Notes: generated from the letters alone by a model not told the origin. A stretch of 64,000 nucleotides of DNA from Bradyrhizobium sp. BR 10289 (GCF_019455385.1 NZ_JACOFR010000024.1:1-64000), one strand, 5' to 3'; positions 23,944-30,880 are shown, numbered from the stretch's first letter. Program-made: numbers and translations.

Positions 23944-25148
23944 CCGAGCCCGCTCTCGCCTATGATGACGTTGCGGAGATCGACGAACTCGCGGTCGAGG
24001 CCGGCCACGATTACATTCCACTCTCCGACCCCGACGTCACTCTGGCAGAGATCGGCGCGATCGATGCCGTGCTGCGCTCGCCGCGGATCTCGAACGGTCC
24101 GCTTGCGGAAGAGTTCGAGGCCGCGTTCGCCGCCTATGTCGGCCGCGCGTATGCGATAGCGGTCCCAAGCGGCACCATCGGCCTCATGCTCGCCCTGAAA
24201 GCCTACGGCTTCGGCGCAGGCGACGAAGTCATCGCGTCGTCCTATTCGTTCCGGGAAACTGCGCATGCGATCAGCCTTGCCGGCGCACGGCCGGTGTTTG
24301 CCGATATCGATTATTGGTCCGGCAACGTGGCGCCGGCGAAGGTCGAGGAGCGCATCACGCCAAGGACGCGGGCTATTCTCGCAGCCAATACCAACGGCCA
24401 CCCGGCGCCCTGGTCGGAGCTCCGCGACATCGCGAGCCGGCACGATCTCGTGCTTCTGGAGGATTCCACCGAAGCGATCGGTTCGCGCTACAAGGAGAGG
24501 CTGGTCGGCAGTTTCGGCGACGTCGCGGTGTTCGATTTCGCTCAGCCTTCGCTGCTGACTTGCGGCGAGGGCGGCATGGTCGTCACCGACGATATCGACC
24601 TTGCGGTGGCACTGCGCCGCCACCGCTCGCACCGGCTGAGCGAGCGCTCTTCCGTCGTGGTGAGCTCTGCGGCTGCTTATCAGGCCGGCATCAGCGATCT
24701 CGCGGCTGCGCTCGGGCTGGCTCAGCTGAAGCGCATCGACGAGATCATCGAGCGCCGCCGGCTGGTCGAGCAGCTCTATGCGACGCATGTGCAGTCGTTC
24801 GAGGGCATCAAGCCGCCCTATGTCGGTCCCGACGTGACCGAAGTGAACTGGTTTCTCTATCTCGTGCATCTCGGCACGCGCTTCACCCGCTCAAGCCGCG
24901 ACGCCATCGCCGAGGATCTTCGCGTCGAGCAGGTCGAGGCCGCGGCTTACAGCCAGCCGCTGCACTTGCAGCGGCACTATTTCGATCTCGGATACCGCCG
25001 CGGCGATCTCCTGGTGACCGAGAAGATCGCCGACCGCGCCATCGCGCTGCCGTTTCATACCCACCTCACGGACAGCCAGATCGAATTCATCGTCGAGACC
25101 ATGAAGGACGCTTCGATCAATGTGGGCGCAGGCGCGGCGATCTATTGA
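23940..25148 (+). CDS. DegT/DnrJ/EryC1-fold protein without the PLP lysine
   Basis: A 402-residue protein of the DegT/DnrJ/EryC1/StrS aminotransferase fold. Conserved parts are DYIPLSDPDVTLAEIGAIDA, the phosphate-binding AVPSGTIGLMLALKAYG, GDEVIASSYSFRETAHAI, and LLEDSTEAIGSRYKERLVGS with D175 (pyridine-ring Asp). The segment FDFAQPSLLTCGEGG aligns with the family signature (such as SFHAIKNITCAEGG), and the position of the Schiff-base lysine is Ser204. It therefore probably cannot act as a normal aminotransferase; it may bind PLP or PMP non-covalently, use it as a dehydratase does, or be a non-catalytic binding protein. It lies inside the nifB operon, coupled to the small gene before it. Confidence 0.85.
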   Translation: MTEPALAYDDVAEIDELAVEAGHDYIPLSDPDVTLAEIGAIDAVLRSPRISNGPLAEEFEAAFAAYVGRAYAIAVPSGTIGLMLALKAYGFGAGDEVIASSYSFRETAHAISLAGARPVFADIDYWSGNVAPAKVEERITPRTRAILAANTNGHPAPWSELRDIASRHDLVLLEDSTEAIGSRYKERLVGSFGDVAVFDFAQPSLLTCGEGGMVVTDDIDLAVALRRHRSHRLSERSSVVVSSAAAYQAGISDLAAALGLAQLKRIDEIIERRRLVEQLYATHVQSFEGIKPPYVGPDVTEVNWFLYLVHLGTRFTRSSRDAIAEDLRVEQVEAAAYSQPLHLQRHYFDLGYRRGDLLVTEKIADRAIALPFHTHLTDSQIEFIVETMKDASINVGAGAAIY

Positions 25149-25184
25149 AGAGAGCCCCATCACCAAGCGAAGAGGACGACAATC

Positions 25185-25493
25185 ATGAGCACACTGACCG
25201 TCATGCCTGAAGGCAAAACCATCGAAGTTACGGAGGGCACGACACTGCTCGCCGCGTTGCTCGGCGCGGGCATCGCAATCCTTCACAAGTGCGAAGGCCA
25301 GGCCAAATGCGGTTCCTGCCATATCTTCGTGCAGGAGGGGCGCAAAGGCCTGTCGAAGATTGCAAAGCTTGAGAACGAGAAGCTCGATTCGATCGTCGGT
25401 GTCGGCTCGAAGTCGCGGCTTGCCTGCCAGGCGACCGTGCTGGGCACGGAGGACGTCAAGATCGAGCTGCTGGGCTTTTCGTCCGGTCTGTGA
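25185..25493 (+). CDS. [2Fe-2S] ferredoxin, adrenodoxin-like cysteine spacing
   Basis: A 102-residue ferredoxin. The ligands are C36-X5-C42-X2-C45-X35-C81 (HKCEGQAKCGSCHIFV, RLACQATV), which is the vertebrate/bacterial adrenodoxin-like spacing. It resembles nif-linked [2Fe-2S] ferredoxins such as R. capsulatus FdxC/FdxD types; the precise class is not certain. It follows the DegT-fold gene after 36 bases. Confidence 0.88.
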   Translation: MSTLTVMPEGKTIEVTEGTTLLAALLGAGIAILHKCEGQAKCGSCHIFVQEGRKGLSKIAKLENEKLDSIVGVGSKSRLACQATVLGTEDVKIELLGFSSGL

Positions 25494-25510
25494 GCGCAGG
25501 AGTGGAAACG

Positions 25511-25735
25511 ATGGACACGCAGAACGTCATTCTTCACGCGCGCTTTGCGCCGAATGGCACCGTGGTCGAGATCAGCGAGCGGCCCGAGGGGCTGACGCCG
25601 CAAGCCTGGTTCAACTTTCTCAGTGACAAGGCCGGCGACGTCTACCAGACGCTCGCCGGCGGGCGGGGGGTGTTCCGGCTGACCCGCGACGAGCTGACCG
25701 CGCTGAAGCAGGCGGCCACGCCAGCGGCGGCTTGA
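25511..25735 (+). CDS. Small unknown nif-region protein
   Basis: A 74-residue protein: MDTQNVILHARFAPNGTVVE, LTPQAWFNFLSDKAGDVYQT, GRGVFRLTRDELTALKQ. No cysteines are present. ATG 25511 is chosen; a GTG at 25490 overlaps the ferredoxin stop. It lies between the ferredoxin and the second Rieske protein, so a role with them is plausible but unproven. Confidence 0.7.
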   Translation: MDTQNVILHARFAPNGTVVEISERPEGLTPQAWFNFLSDKAGDVYQTLAGGRGVFRLTRDELTALKQAATPAAA

Positions 25736-25753
25736 CCCGCAGGAGGAGTGCCC

Positions 25754-26203
25754 ATGGGTCCGGAAGAAATCGACGTCTTCGTCATCTGCGCGAGTGACGA
25801 GATCGAACGCGGCGGCGCGAGGGCGTTCAGCCTGTCGCGATTCGATGCGTCCGGCGAGAGCCGGCCGTTCCCGATCGTCGTGATCCGGACCCACGACAAC
25901 GCCTATATCGGTTACGTCAATGCCTGCCCGCATGACGGGGTCTGGCTCAATATCGGCAGCGGCGACTTCTTCACGCAGGATCGTGGGTTCCTGAAATGCG
26001 GCCGTCACGGAGCCATGTTCGAGATCGACAGCGGACTCTGCATCGACGGCCCCTGTAACGGCAAGAGCCTCCAGCCCATTGCGTTGGCGGTGGTCGACGG
26101 GGAGGTCTGCCTGTGCGGCGAGCGGCTGGTTGAGGACGACCGGCCGTTCAGCGCCTTCGACGATCATGACGAGACCATGGAAATCATGATTCACCCAGAC
26201 TAG
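25754..26203 (+). CDS. Rieske-type [2Fe-2S] protein (second copy)
   Basis: A 149-residue soluble Rieske-type protein. Ligands are C58-X-H60 (ACPHDGVWLN) and C82-X2-H85 (LKCGRHGAMFE), then LCIDGPCNGKSLQPIALAV, which is nearly the same as in the copy at 14718. The C-terminal tail is longer and acidic. The AGGAGGA ribosome site at 25741-25747 favours ATG 25754 over GTG 25748. Both copies may serve as electron carriers specific to nitrogen-fixing conditions. Confidence 0.86.
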   Translation: MGPEEIDVFVICASDEIERGGARAFSLSRFDASGESRPFPIVVIRTHDNAYIGYVNACPHDGVWLNIGSGDFFTQDRGFLKCGRHGAMFEIDSGLCIDGPCNGKSLQPIALAVVDGEVCLCGERLVEDDRPFSAFDDHDETMEIMIHPD

Positions 26204-26216
26204 TGGAGAGCTGGTC

Positions 26217-26384
26217 GTGACCGTCGCTCAGCTGATCGATCGATTGAAGGGGCTTCCGGAAGACGCCGTGGTGCTGCTTGACAGCGGCGGCGGGCTTTCG
26301 CGCGTGTCCGCCCTGGAATTTGTCGCCGATCAAGGCCCTGGTGCACCGGCGGAGGTTATCCTGTCACCGAGCATGGACGAATAG
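26217..26384 (+). CDS. Short unknown protein with GTG start
   Basis: A 55-residue reading frame beginning at GTG 26217, with GGAGAG six bases upstream, and ending at TAG 26382-26384. The product starts MTVAQLIDRLKGLPEDAVVL and ends ILSPSMDE. It fills an otherwise unexplained 205-base gap between the second Rieske gene and the globin gene, has operon-like spacing (13 bases after the stop before it, 24 bases before the next start) and the codon style of its neighbours. I do not recognise it. Confidence 0.6.
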   Translation: MTVAQLIDRLKGLPEDAVVLLDSGGGLSRVSALEFVADQGPGAPAEVILSPSMDE

Positions 26385-26408
26385 ACGCGCACAGCAGAAG
26401 GCATCGGC

Positions 26409-26837
26409 ATGAGCGACACGGTGGTCACGGTTTCAATGTACGAGCGGATCGGCGGGCCGGTCGTCATTGACCGTCTGGTGGAGAGCTTTTACCGCCGCAT
26501 GGATGAGTTCCCCGAAGCCGCCGGCATTCGTTCCATGCATCCGGGCGACCTCACATCGACCAAGCAGGTTTTGAAGCGCTATCTCACCGAATGGACCGGC
26601 GGGCCAAAACTCTATTCGCCGGAGAAGGGCCATCCGCGGCTGCGCCAGCGTCACATCGGCTTTCCAATCGGGAGCGCCGAGCGTGATGCCTGGCTGCTTT
26701 GCATGCGCGGTGCGCTGACGGAAACGGTTGCCGATGAAGCGGCGCGTGGGGAGCTTGATGCCGCGCTGACCAAGCTCGCCGACTGGATGCGCAACCAGGC
26801 GGGAAATCCGCACGATGCGCGCGGCGGCCACGCTTGA
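26409..26837 (+). CDS. Group II truncated haemoglobin (TrHbO type)
   Basis: A 142-residue truncated globin: MYERIGGPVVIDRLVESFYR (Tyr at the B10 position), GGPKLYSPEKGHPRLRQRHI (proximal His) and ERDAWLLCMRGAL (Trp at the G8 position), the group II pattern. Such globins bind O2 and NO tightly. Placement as the last gene of the nifB run suggests protection of nitrogenase or of oxygen-labile assembly steps; this is inferred from position. It is convergent to the small gene at 26849. Confidence 0.88.
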   Translation: MSDTVVTVSMYERIGGPVVIDRLVESFYRRMDEFPEAAGIRSMHPGDLTSTKQVLKRYLTEWTGGPKLYSPEKGHPRLRQRHIGFPIGSAERDAWLLCMRGALTETVADEAARGELDAALTKLADWMRNQAGNPHDARGGHA

Positions 26838-26848
26838 AAGGCACAGCG

Positions 26849-27094
26849 TCAATCGGACAGCGGCAGTCCAAAAAACTCTTCCTCGGCGCCGCCCCACGCC
26901 TTGTGCAGGGCGAGGCCGCTCTGCCACTTGCCCATCTCGGTTTCGGTCGCCGCCCGGTGTGTGATCTTGCCCTCGGGTCTCTCGGCCAGCAAGAATCCTT
27001 TGCCGTTGCGGATGAAGCGATTGAGATCCTTGGTGTCGGTCGGCCGCACGACGCAGCGCGGCGCGTCGTCGATGAGGATGGTTGTCGGCAGCAT
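26849..27094 (-). CDS. Small unknown protein, last gene of the 28727-26849 unit
   Basis: An 81-residue protein, not recognised: MLPTTILIDDAPRCVVRPTD, then NRFIRNGKGFLLAERPEGKI and a C-terminus WGGAEEEFFGLPLSD. It is soluble with one cysteine. It lies 14 bases after the dienelactone hydrolase gene and tail to tail with the globin gene. Confidence 0.65.
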   Translation of the reverse strand: MLPTTILIDDAPRCVVRPTDTKDLNRFIRNGKGFLLAERPEGKITHRAATETEMGKWQSGLALHKAWGGAEEEFFGLPLSD

Positions 27095-27108
27095 TTCGCG
27101 AGCCTCGC

Positions 27109-27876
27109 TTAATCCATCGGTGGTCCGAGATCGTCGTCGGCCTTCTTCTTTTTCTTCTTCTCGGTCTTCGCCTGGGCATAGGCGCCGGCGTTCTTCAGCA
27201 GGATCGGTTGCTGTCCTTCGACATATTGCGAGATCCAGAACAGGGTCCGTTCCAGAGCCGTCGCCGCCGCATCCTCGCGATAGTTGCCGCGCTCGTTGCA
27301 GCCAAAACCCTGGGCGGCTTCCGGATAGGTGAAGGCGCTGACGTCGGGGCGCCAGGCGCGGAATTGCGTGATGGCCTCCAGCGGCAGTTCCGGGTCACTC
27401 TCGCCGAAATGCAGGAGCGTCGGCACCTTGCGCTTCTCGCGATAGTCGGTGACGGTCTCGGCCCCGTCATAGCCGATCACGCAGGCGATACCGTTGACCT
27501 TGTTGGCTGCGGTGTAGGCGAGATCGCCGCCCCAGCAATAGCCGACGACTGCGACCTTGCCGGCGTCCTTCACCGCGTTCACGGTCGCCTGGATGTCGGA
27601 GATCGCCTGCTCGTTGCCGATCTGGGCGCTGATGGCCGCGCCTTCGGCCCTGCCGCCCTCATCGTGACCGAGACTGACGCCCGGCTTCACCCGATCGAAC
27701 AGGGATGGCGCGATCGCGACATAGCCCTTCGCCGCGAAGGCGTCCGCGACCTTGCGGATCTCGGGTGTGACGCCGAAGACGTCCTGAAGGACCACCACGG
27801 CTCCCTTGGGCGTGTCCGCCGGCTCGGCTCGATATGCGGTGAAACTCGTTCCGTCGCTGGCGGTCAGTTCGATCAT
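27109..27876 (-). CDS. Dienelactone hydrolase family protein
   Basis: A 255-residue alpha/beta hydrolase of the dienelactone hydrolase family: VVVLQDVFGVTPEIRKVADA, the nucleophile elbow VVGYCWGGDLAY (Cys nucleophile), and HFGESDPELPLE with the acid residue. A Lys-rich tail follows (KTEKKKKKKADDD). The family hydrolyses small lactones and esters. Why it should be in a nif island is not known. It lies between DUF59 and the 81-residue gene on the minus strand. Confidence 0.87.
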   Translation of the reverse strand: MIELTASDGTSFTAYRAEPADTPKGAVVVLQDVFGVTPEIRKVADAFAAKGYVAIAPSLFDRVKPGVSLGHDEGGRAEGAAISAQIGNEQAISDIQATVNAVKDAGKVAVVGYCWGGDLAYTAANKVNGIACVIGYDGAETVTDYREKRKVPTLLHFGESDPELPLEAITQFRAWRPDVSAFTYPEAAQGFGCNERGNYREDAAATALERTLFWISQYVEGQQPILLKNAGAYAQAKTEKKKKKKADDDLGPPMD

Positions 27877-27910
27877 TGCATCCTCTCCTCTGCGTTTGCA
27901 TCTGGTTGTT

Positions 27911-28240
27911 CTAGAGCAGGCCGAGCTCGAGCTTGACGTCGTCGGTCATCCGCGATGAGTCCCAGGGCGGATCGAACACCAGCCGCACCGCGACCTTTTC
28001 GACTCCGCCGACCTCGATGACCGCTTTCTCCACCCAGGACAGCATCTCGCCGGCGACCGGACAGCCTGGCGCGGTCAGCGTCATGTCGATCTCGACCAGG
28101 CCGCCATCCTTCGGTTCGATCCGGTAGATCAGGCCGAGGTCGTAGATGTTCACGGGAATTTCGGGATCGTGAACGGTGCGCAGCGCGGCGATGATGCCGG
28201 CGATCAGCGTCTCGTTGTCGGCAAGCTCGGTGATCGTCAT
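27911..28240 (-). CDS. DUF59/MIP18 family protein, SufT-like Fe-S maturation factor
   Basis: A 109-residue DUF59 protein: ALRTVHDPEIPVNIYDLGLI, then TLTAPGCPVAGEMLSWVEKA (conserved Cys) and VRLVFDPPWDSSRMTDD. The family includes SufT and PaaD and assists Fe-S protein maturation. It is 7 bases after the TPR-like gene on the minus strand. It adds to the Fe-S assembly proteins encoded in this island. Confidence 0.9.
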   Translation of the reverse strand: MTITELADNETLIAGIIAALRTVHDPEIPVNIYDLGLIYRIEPKDGGLVEIDMTLTAPGCPVAGEMLSWVEKAVIEVGGVEKVAVRLVFDPPWDSSRMTDDVKLELGLL

Positions 28241-28247
28241 CGCTCCC

Positions 28248-28727
28248 TCACTGCAGCCCCTCGGCGAGCGCCGCGACGACCGGCCAGCCGACCGCGCCCG
28301 TGGGGTCGAGCCGCCGCAGCGCCGCGAGCAGTTCGTGGGCCTGTTTCTGTTCGTCCTTGCGCAGGTGGATGAAGGCGAGCGCTTTCAGCGTGTAGAGCGC
28401 GAAGCGGCCGGCGCCATCGGGCAGTTCGGCCTGCGGCTGCCAGCGTCGCCAATCAGGGCTCCAGCCGGCCTGATGCGCGGCCTCGCGCAAGCCGCGCTCG
28501 GCGATGCTCTGGGCTTCGTCGAGGCGACCGCGATAGGTGTGGGTCTTGTAAAGACAGAAATAGACTGCGAGCTCCGTCGGCGCCGCGTCCAGGGCCTGGC
28601 GGAAGATGCGATCGGCCTCGAGCGGGTCGCGTCGATAGCTGACCACGCCCTGCTGCAGCAGCGAGTCGATTTCGGGCGCGAGCTCACCGAAATTGATGCC
28701 GTCGGAATCGACAAGGACGGTTGTCAT
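28248..28727 (-). CDS. TPR-like nif protein (second copy)
   Basis: A 159-residue helical protein paralogous to the one at 21444-21974. Matching blocks are YRRDPLEADRIFRQALDAAP, YKTHTYRGRLDEAQSIAERG, SPDWRRWQPQAEL and LYTLKALAFIHLRKDEQKQA. ATG 28727 is taken as start because the paralogue begins at a comparable point; an in-frame ATG 37 codons upstream is possible. It heads a minus-strand unit with DUF59, the dienelactone hydrolase and a small unknown gene. Confidence 0.75.
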   Translation of the reverse strand: MTTVLVDSDGINFGELAPEIDSLLQQGVVSYRRDPLEADRIFRQALDAAPTELAVYFCLYKTHTYRGRLDEAQSIAERGLREAAHQAGWSPDWRRWQPQAELPDGAGRFALYTLKALAFIHLRKDEQKQAHELLAALRRLDPTGAVGWPVVAALAEGLQ

Positions 28728-28840
28728 GAGCCGCTCGCCATCGTCGGGATTCGGGGTCCATCGCCCAATCGGCTTAAGTCGGTGTGAGACAATTCGGGTT
28801 CCTCTTCCAGCGTATCGGAATACGGTTGCTGTGCTCACGA

Positions 28841-28856
28841 AGCAAAAGCCGGGCCG
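28841..28856 (-). promoter_or_regulatory. Possible sigma-54 promoter of the TPR-like gene unit
   Basis: The minus strand reads CGGCCC-GGCTT-TTGCT: GG and GC are in place but the -24 box has two mismatches. It is 113 bases before ATG 28727 and 113 bases from the enhancer. Confidence 0.4.
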
Positions 28857-28969
28857 GACGGGAAACGCCGCGAAAGCGCGTCAATTCCCGGCGCCGCGAG
28901 GCGTCGCTGCCATGTCCGCAGCAAGCCGGCCCGCGTTCGTCACGTCATCGACACGCATGCCAGCGGTGT

Positions 28970-28985
28970 TGTCGGAAGTCGGACA
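28970..28985. promoter_or_regulatory. NifA upstream activator site in the bolA region
   Basis: TGTCGGAAGTCGGACA is an exact TGT-N10-ACA, 51 bases upstream of the bolA -24 element. Confidence 0.65.
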
Positions 28986-29036
28986 CGACGCCGGTGCGAG
29001 GTCCGCAAGTCCCTCTGAAAGCACGGGTTCCGAAAC

Positions 29037-29052
29037 TGGTTTGGCGCTTGCA
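29037..29052 (+). promoter_or_regulatory. Sigma-54 -24/-12 promoter of bolA-grxD
   Basis: TGGTTT-GGCGC-TTGCA has the invariant GG and GC and a perfect -12 half. It is 30 bases before ATG 29083. Confidence 0.6.
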
Positions 29053-29082
29053 TGGAGCTGGCGTAGAGCAGGAGTGTGCGAC

Positions 29083-29316
29083 ATGGCGATGGCGGGACCG
29101 GACATCGAGCAATTGATCAGAGAGGCGTTTCCGGATGCCCATGTGATCGTGACCGATCTCGCCGGTGATGGCGATCACTACGGCGCGCGCGTTGTTTCAC
29201 AGGCCTTTGCCGGCAAGAGCCGGATCCAGCAGCACCAGATGGTCTATGCCGCACTAAAGGGGCGAATGGGCGAGGCGTTGCACGCGCTCGCGCTCGAAAC
29301 GGCGGTGCCGACATGA
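29083..29316 (+). CDS. bolA: BolA-family protein
   Basis: A 77-residue BolA-like protein: DIEQLIREAFPDAHVIVTDL, GDHYGARVVSQAFAGKSRIQ and QHQMVYAALKGRMGEALHAL. BolA proteins form [2Fe-2S] heterodimers with monothiol glutaredoxins, and grxD is the next gene, 19 bases later. GGAG lies just before ATG 29083. The enhancer and -24/-12 element upstream suggest nif co-expression. Confidence 0.9.
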   Translation: MAMAGPDIEQLIREAFPDAHVIVTDLAGDGDHYGARVVSQAFAGKSRIQQHQMVYAALKGRMGEALHALALETAVPT

Positions 29317-29335
29317 ATATGGAAAGGATAGAAGC

Positions 29336-29671
29336 ATGAGCGAACCGACCGAACAACGTATCAAGGACATCATTGCGGGCAGCGATGTCGTGCTGTTCAT
29401 GAAGGGTGTCCCGGCCGCGCCGCAATGCGGCTTCTCCGGCACCGTCGTGCAGATTCTGAACGGCCTCGGCGTGCCCTTCACCGGCGTCAACGTGCTCGCA
29501 GACCCCGATATTCGCGAGGGCATCAAGGCGTTCTCGAGCTGGCCGACCATCCCCCAGCTCTACGTCAAGGGCGAGTTTCTCGGCGGCTGCGACATCGTGC
29601 GCGAGATGTTCAAGCTGGGTGAGCTTGCCGCGGTTCTGAACGACAAGGGCGTTGCGGTGGCGGCGTCATGA
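29336..29671 (+). CDS. grxD: Monothiol glutaredoxin (Grx4/GrxD type)
   Basis: A 111-residue CGFS-type glutaredoxin: C31 in AAPQCGFSGTVVQIL, then SSWPTIPQLYVKGEFLGGCD. Such proteins carry [2Fe-2S] clusters, often with BolA. It overlaps the next gene by 4 bases. A copy in a nif unit suggests a dedicated cluster-transfer step. Confidence 0.95.
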   Translation: MSEPTEQRIKDIIAGSDVVLFMKGVPAAPQCGFSGTVVQILNGLGVPFTGVNVLADPDIREGIKAFSSWPTIPQLYVKGEFLGGCDIVREMFKLGELAAVLNDKGVAVAAS

Positions 29672-30021
29672 GCGACGGAATGACCGAGGAGTTCGAGCTT
29701 CCGCAGCTCTACCGCCACCACGTCTTCGCCTGCCACACCCAGCGCCCGCCGGGTCATCCGCGGGGAAGCTGCGGTGCGTCGGGCGGCGGGCCGCTTTGGG
29801 AGCGGCTCGGCAAGGCGATCGAGGCGAAAGGTCTCACCGATATCGGTTTTACCGCATCCGGCTGTCTCGGTTTCTGCGGAGCGGGTCCGTTGATGGTCGT
29901 CTATCCCGATGGTGTCTGGTACCGGCCGACCACGCCGGATGACATCGACGAGATCGTCGAAGAGCACCTGAAACAGGGCCGCCGCGTCGATCGCCTGGTC
30001 ATGGTGCTCGCGCGGAGCTGA
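29668..30021 (+). CDS. Thioredoxin-like [2Fe-2S] ferredoxin
   Basis: A 117-residue thioredoxin-fold ferredoxin with ligands C22, C35, C66 and C70 (C-X12-C-X30-C-X3-C; HVFACHTQRPPGHPRGSCG, ASGCLGFCGAGP). The family includes the Azotobacter nif-linked [2Fe-2S] ferredoxin. Start overlaps grxD by 4 bases. Its electron partners are unknown. Confidence 0.9.
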   Translation: MSDGMTEEFELPQLYRHHVFACHTQRPPGHPRGSCGASGGGPLWERLGKAIEAKGLTDIGFTASGCLGFCGAGPLMVVYPDGVWYRPTTPDDIDEIVEEHLKQGRRVDRLVMVLARS

Positions 30022-30024
30022 GCC

Positions 30025-30435
30025 TCACGGCTCCGCGCAACGCGGCGCCGCCTCCGGCCGCGTGCAGCCCTGCAGGTCGCTTCGCTCGCCGCCAAGCAGT
30101 GACGGAACCGGCTCGCGGTCGAAGCCGGCGCATCTTGCGCCATTGGCTTCGATCAGCGGACGCCGGATCAGCAGGGGATCGTCCAGCATCAGGCTGATCG
30201 CGCCCGCCGCGTCGATCTCTGCCGGCTTCACCTCGCCGGATTTGATTCGCGGCGCCGCCGGGTTGAACCAGGAGGCGACCGGCGTCTCGCCGAAGAAGGC
30301 ACGCAGCGCCTGAGCGCTCCATGCCTCTGTCAGGAGGCTCTTTGCGATCACCTGATGCCCAGCGGCTTCCAACGCGCGGATCTGCCGGGCGTTGGTTCCG
30401 CAACCGGGCTTCTGGTAGAACAGCACAGTAGCCAC
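30025..30435 (-). CDS. ArsC/Spx-fold nitrogenase-associated protein (NifO-like)
   Basis: A 136-residue ArsC-family protein: TVLFYQKPGCGTNARQIRAL, FFGETPVASWFNPAAPRIKS and LIRRPLIEANGARCAGFD. This is the pattern of NifO, the nitrogenase-associated arsenate-reductase-like protein of Azotobacter, implicated there in Mo handling. The redox Cys sits in PGCGTN. It is 10 bases downstream of the second receiver-like gene on the minus strand, and convergent to the ferredoxin gene. Confidence 0.85.
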   Translation of the reverse strand: MATVLFYQKPGCGTNARQIRALEAAGHQVIAKSLLTEAWSAQALRAFFGETPVASWFNPAAPRIKSGEVKPAEIDAAGAISLMLDDPLLIRRPLIEANGARCAGFDREPVPSLLGGERSDLQGCTRPEAAPRCAEP

Positions 30436-30445
30436 GCCCGCGCTC

Positions 30446-30880
30446 CTATTTCATCATGCTGAGCTGGACCAGCGGCGCGGCGCCGCCGCGGCCGAGGATC
30501 GTGTCGACCTTCTTGCGGACGCCTTCCAGCGTCAGCGGCTTCACCACCGCGCCGTGGGCACCTGCCTTCATGGCTTCGACCGCCGTGGTCTCGTCGGACT
30601 TGTCGGTGACAATGAGAATGCGGACGCCCGGAAATCTTGTGCCGAGTTCGCCGACCAGGGCGGGGCCGCGCGTCTTCAGGAAAGAGACGCCGAGCAGCAC
30701 CACATCCGGCTTCAGCCAGTCCACGCCCTTGGCATAGGCCTCTTCCGGCGTGGCAAGCTCGTGGGTCTCGATCTCGTCATGCAGCATGAACTGGAGCGCT
30801 GCGCGGGTGATCTCGTCCTCGTCGACCACGAACACGCGTCGCTGGTCGACGGCCTTGGCTGTCTCGACACCGATCTGCAT
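30446..30880 (-). CDS. Receiver-like protein lacking the phospho-acceptor Asp, divergent from nifH
   Basis: A 144-residue receiver-fold protein: RRVFVVDEDEITRAALQFML (acidic pocket D20/E21/D22), KPDVVLLGVSFLKTRGPALV and AHGAVVKPLTLEGVRKKVD (K114). At the phospho-acceptor position there is Gly64 (codon GGC). It is paralogous to 4723-5160, with the same PDVVLLG segment. No output domain is present. It reads divergently from nifH behind its own -24/-12 element, 36 bases from ATG 30880. The function is unknown. Confidence 0.82.
   Translation of the reverse strand: MQIGVETAKAVDQRRVFVVDEDEITRAALQFMLHDEIETHELATPEEAYAKGVDWLKPDVVLLGVSFLKTRGPALVGELGTRFPGVRILIVTDKSDETTAVEAMKAGAHGAVVKPLTLEGVRKKVDTILGRGGAAPLVQLSMMK

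Larger units (their letters stand above)
28728..29082. promoter_or_regulatory. Divergent control region between the TPR-like gene and bolA
   Basis: There is no gene in these 355 bases. They hold a weak minus-strand -24/-12 element (28841-28856), an exact enhancer site (28970-28985) and a plus-strand -24/-12 element (29037-29052). Confidence 0.65.
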
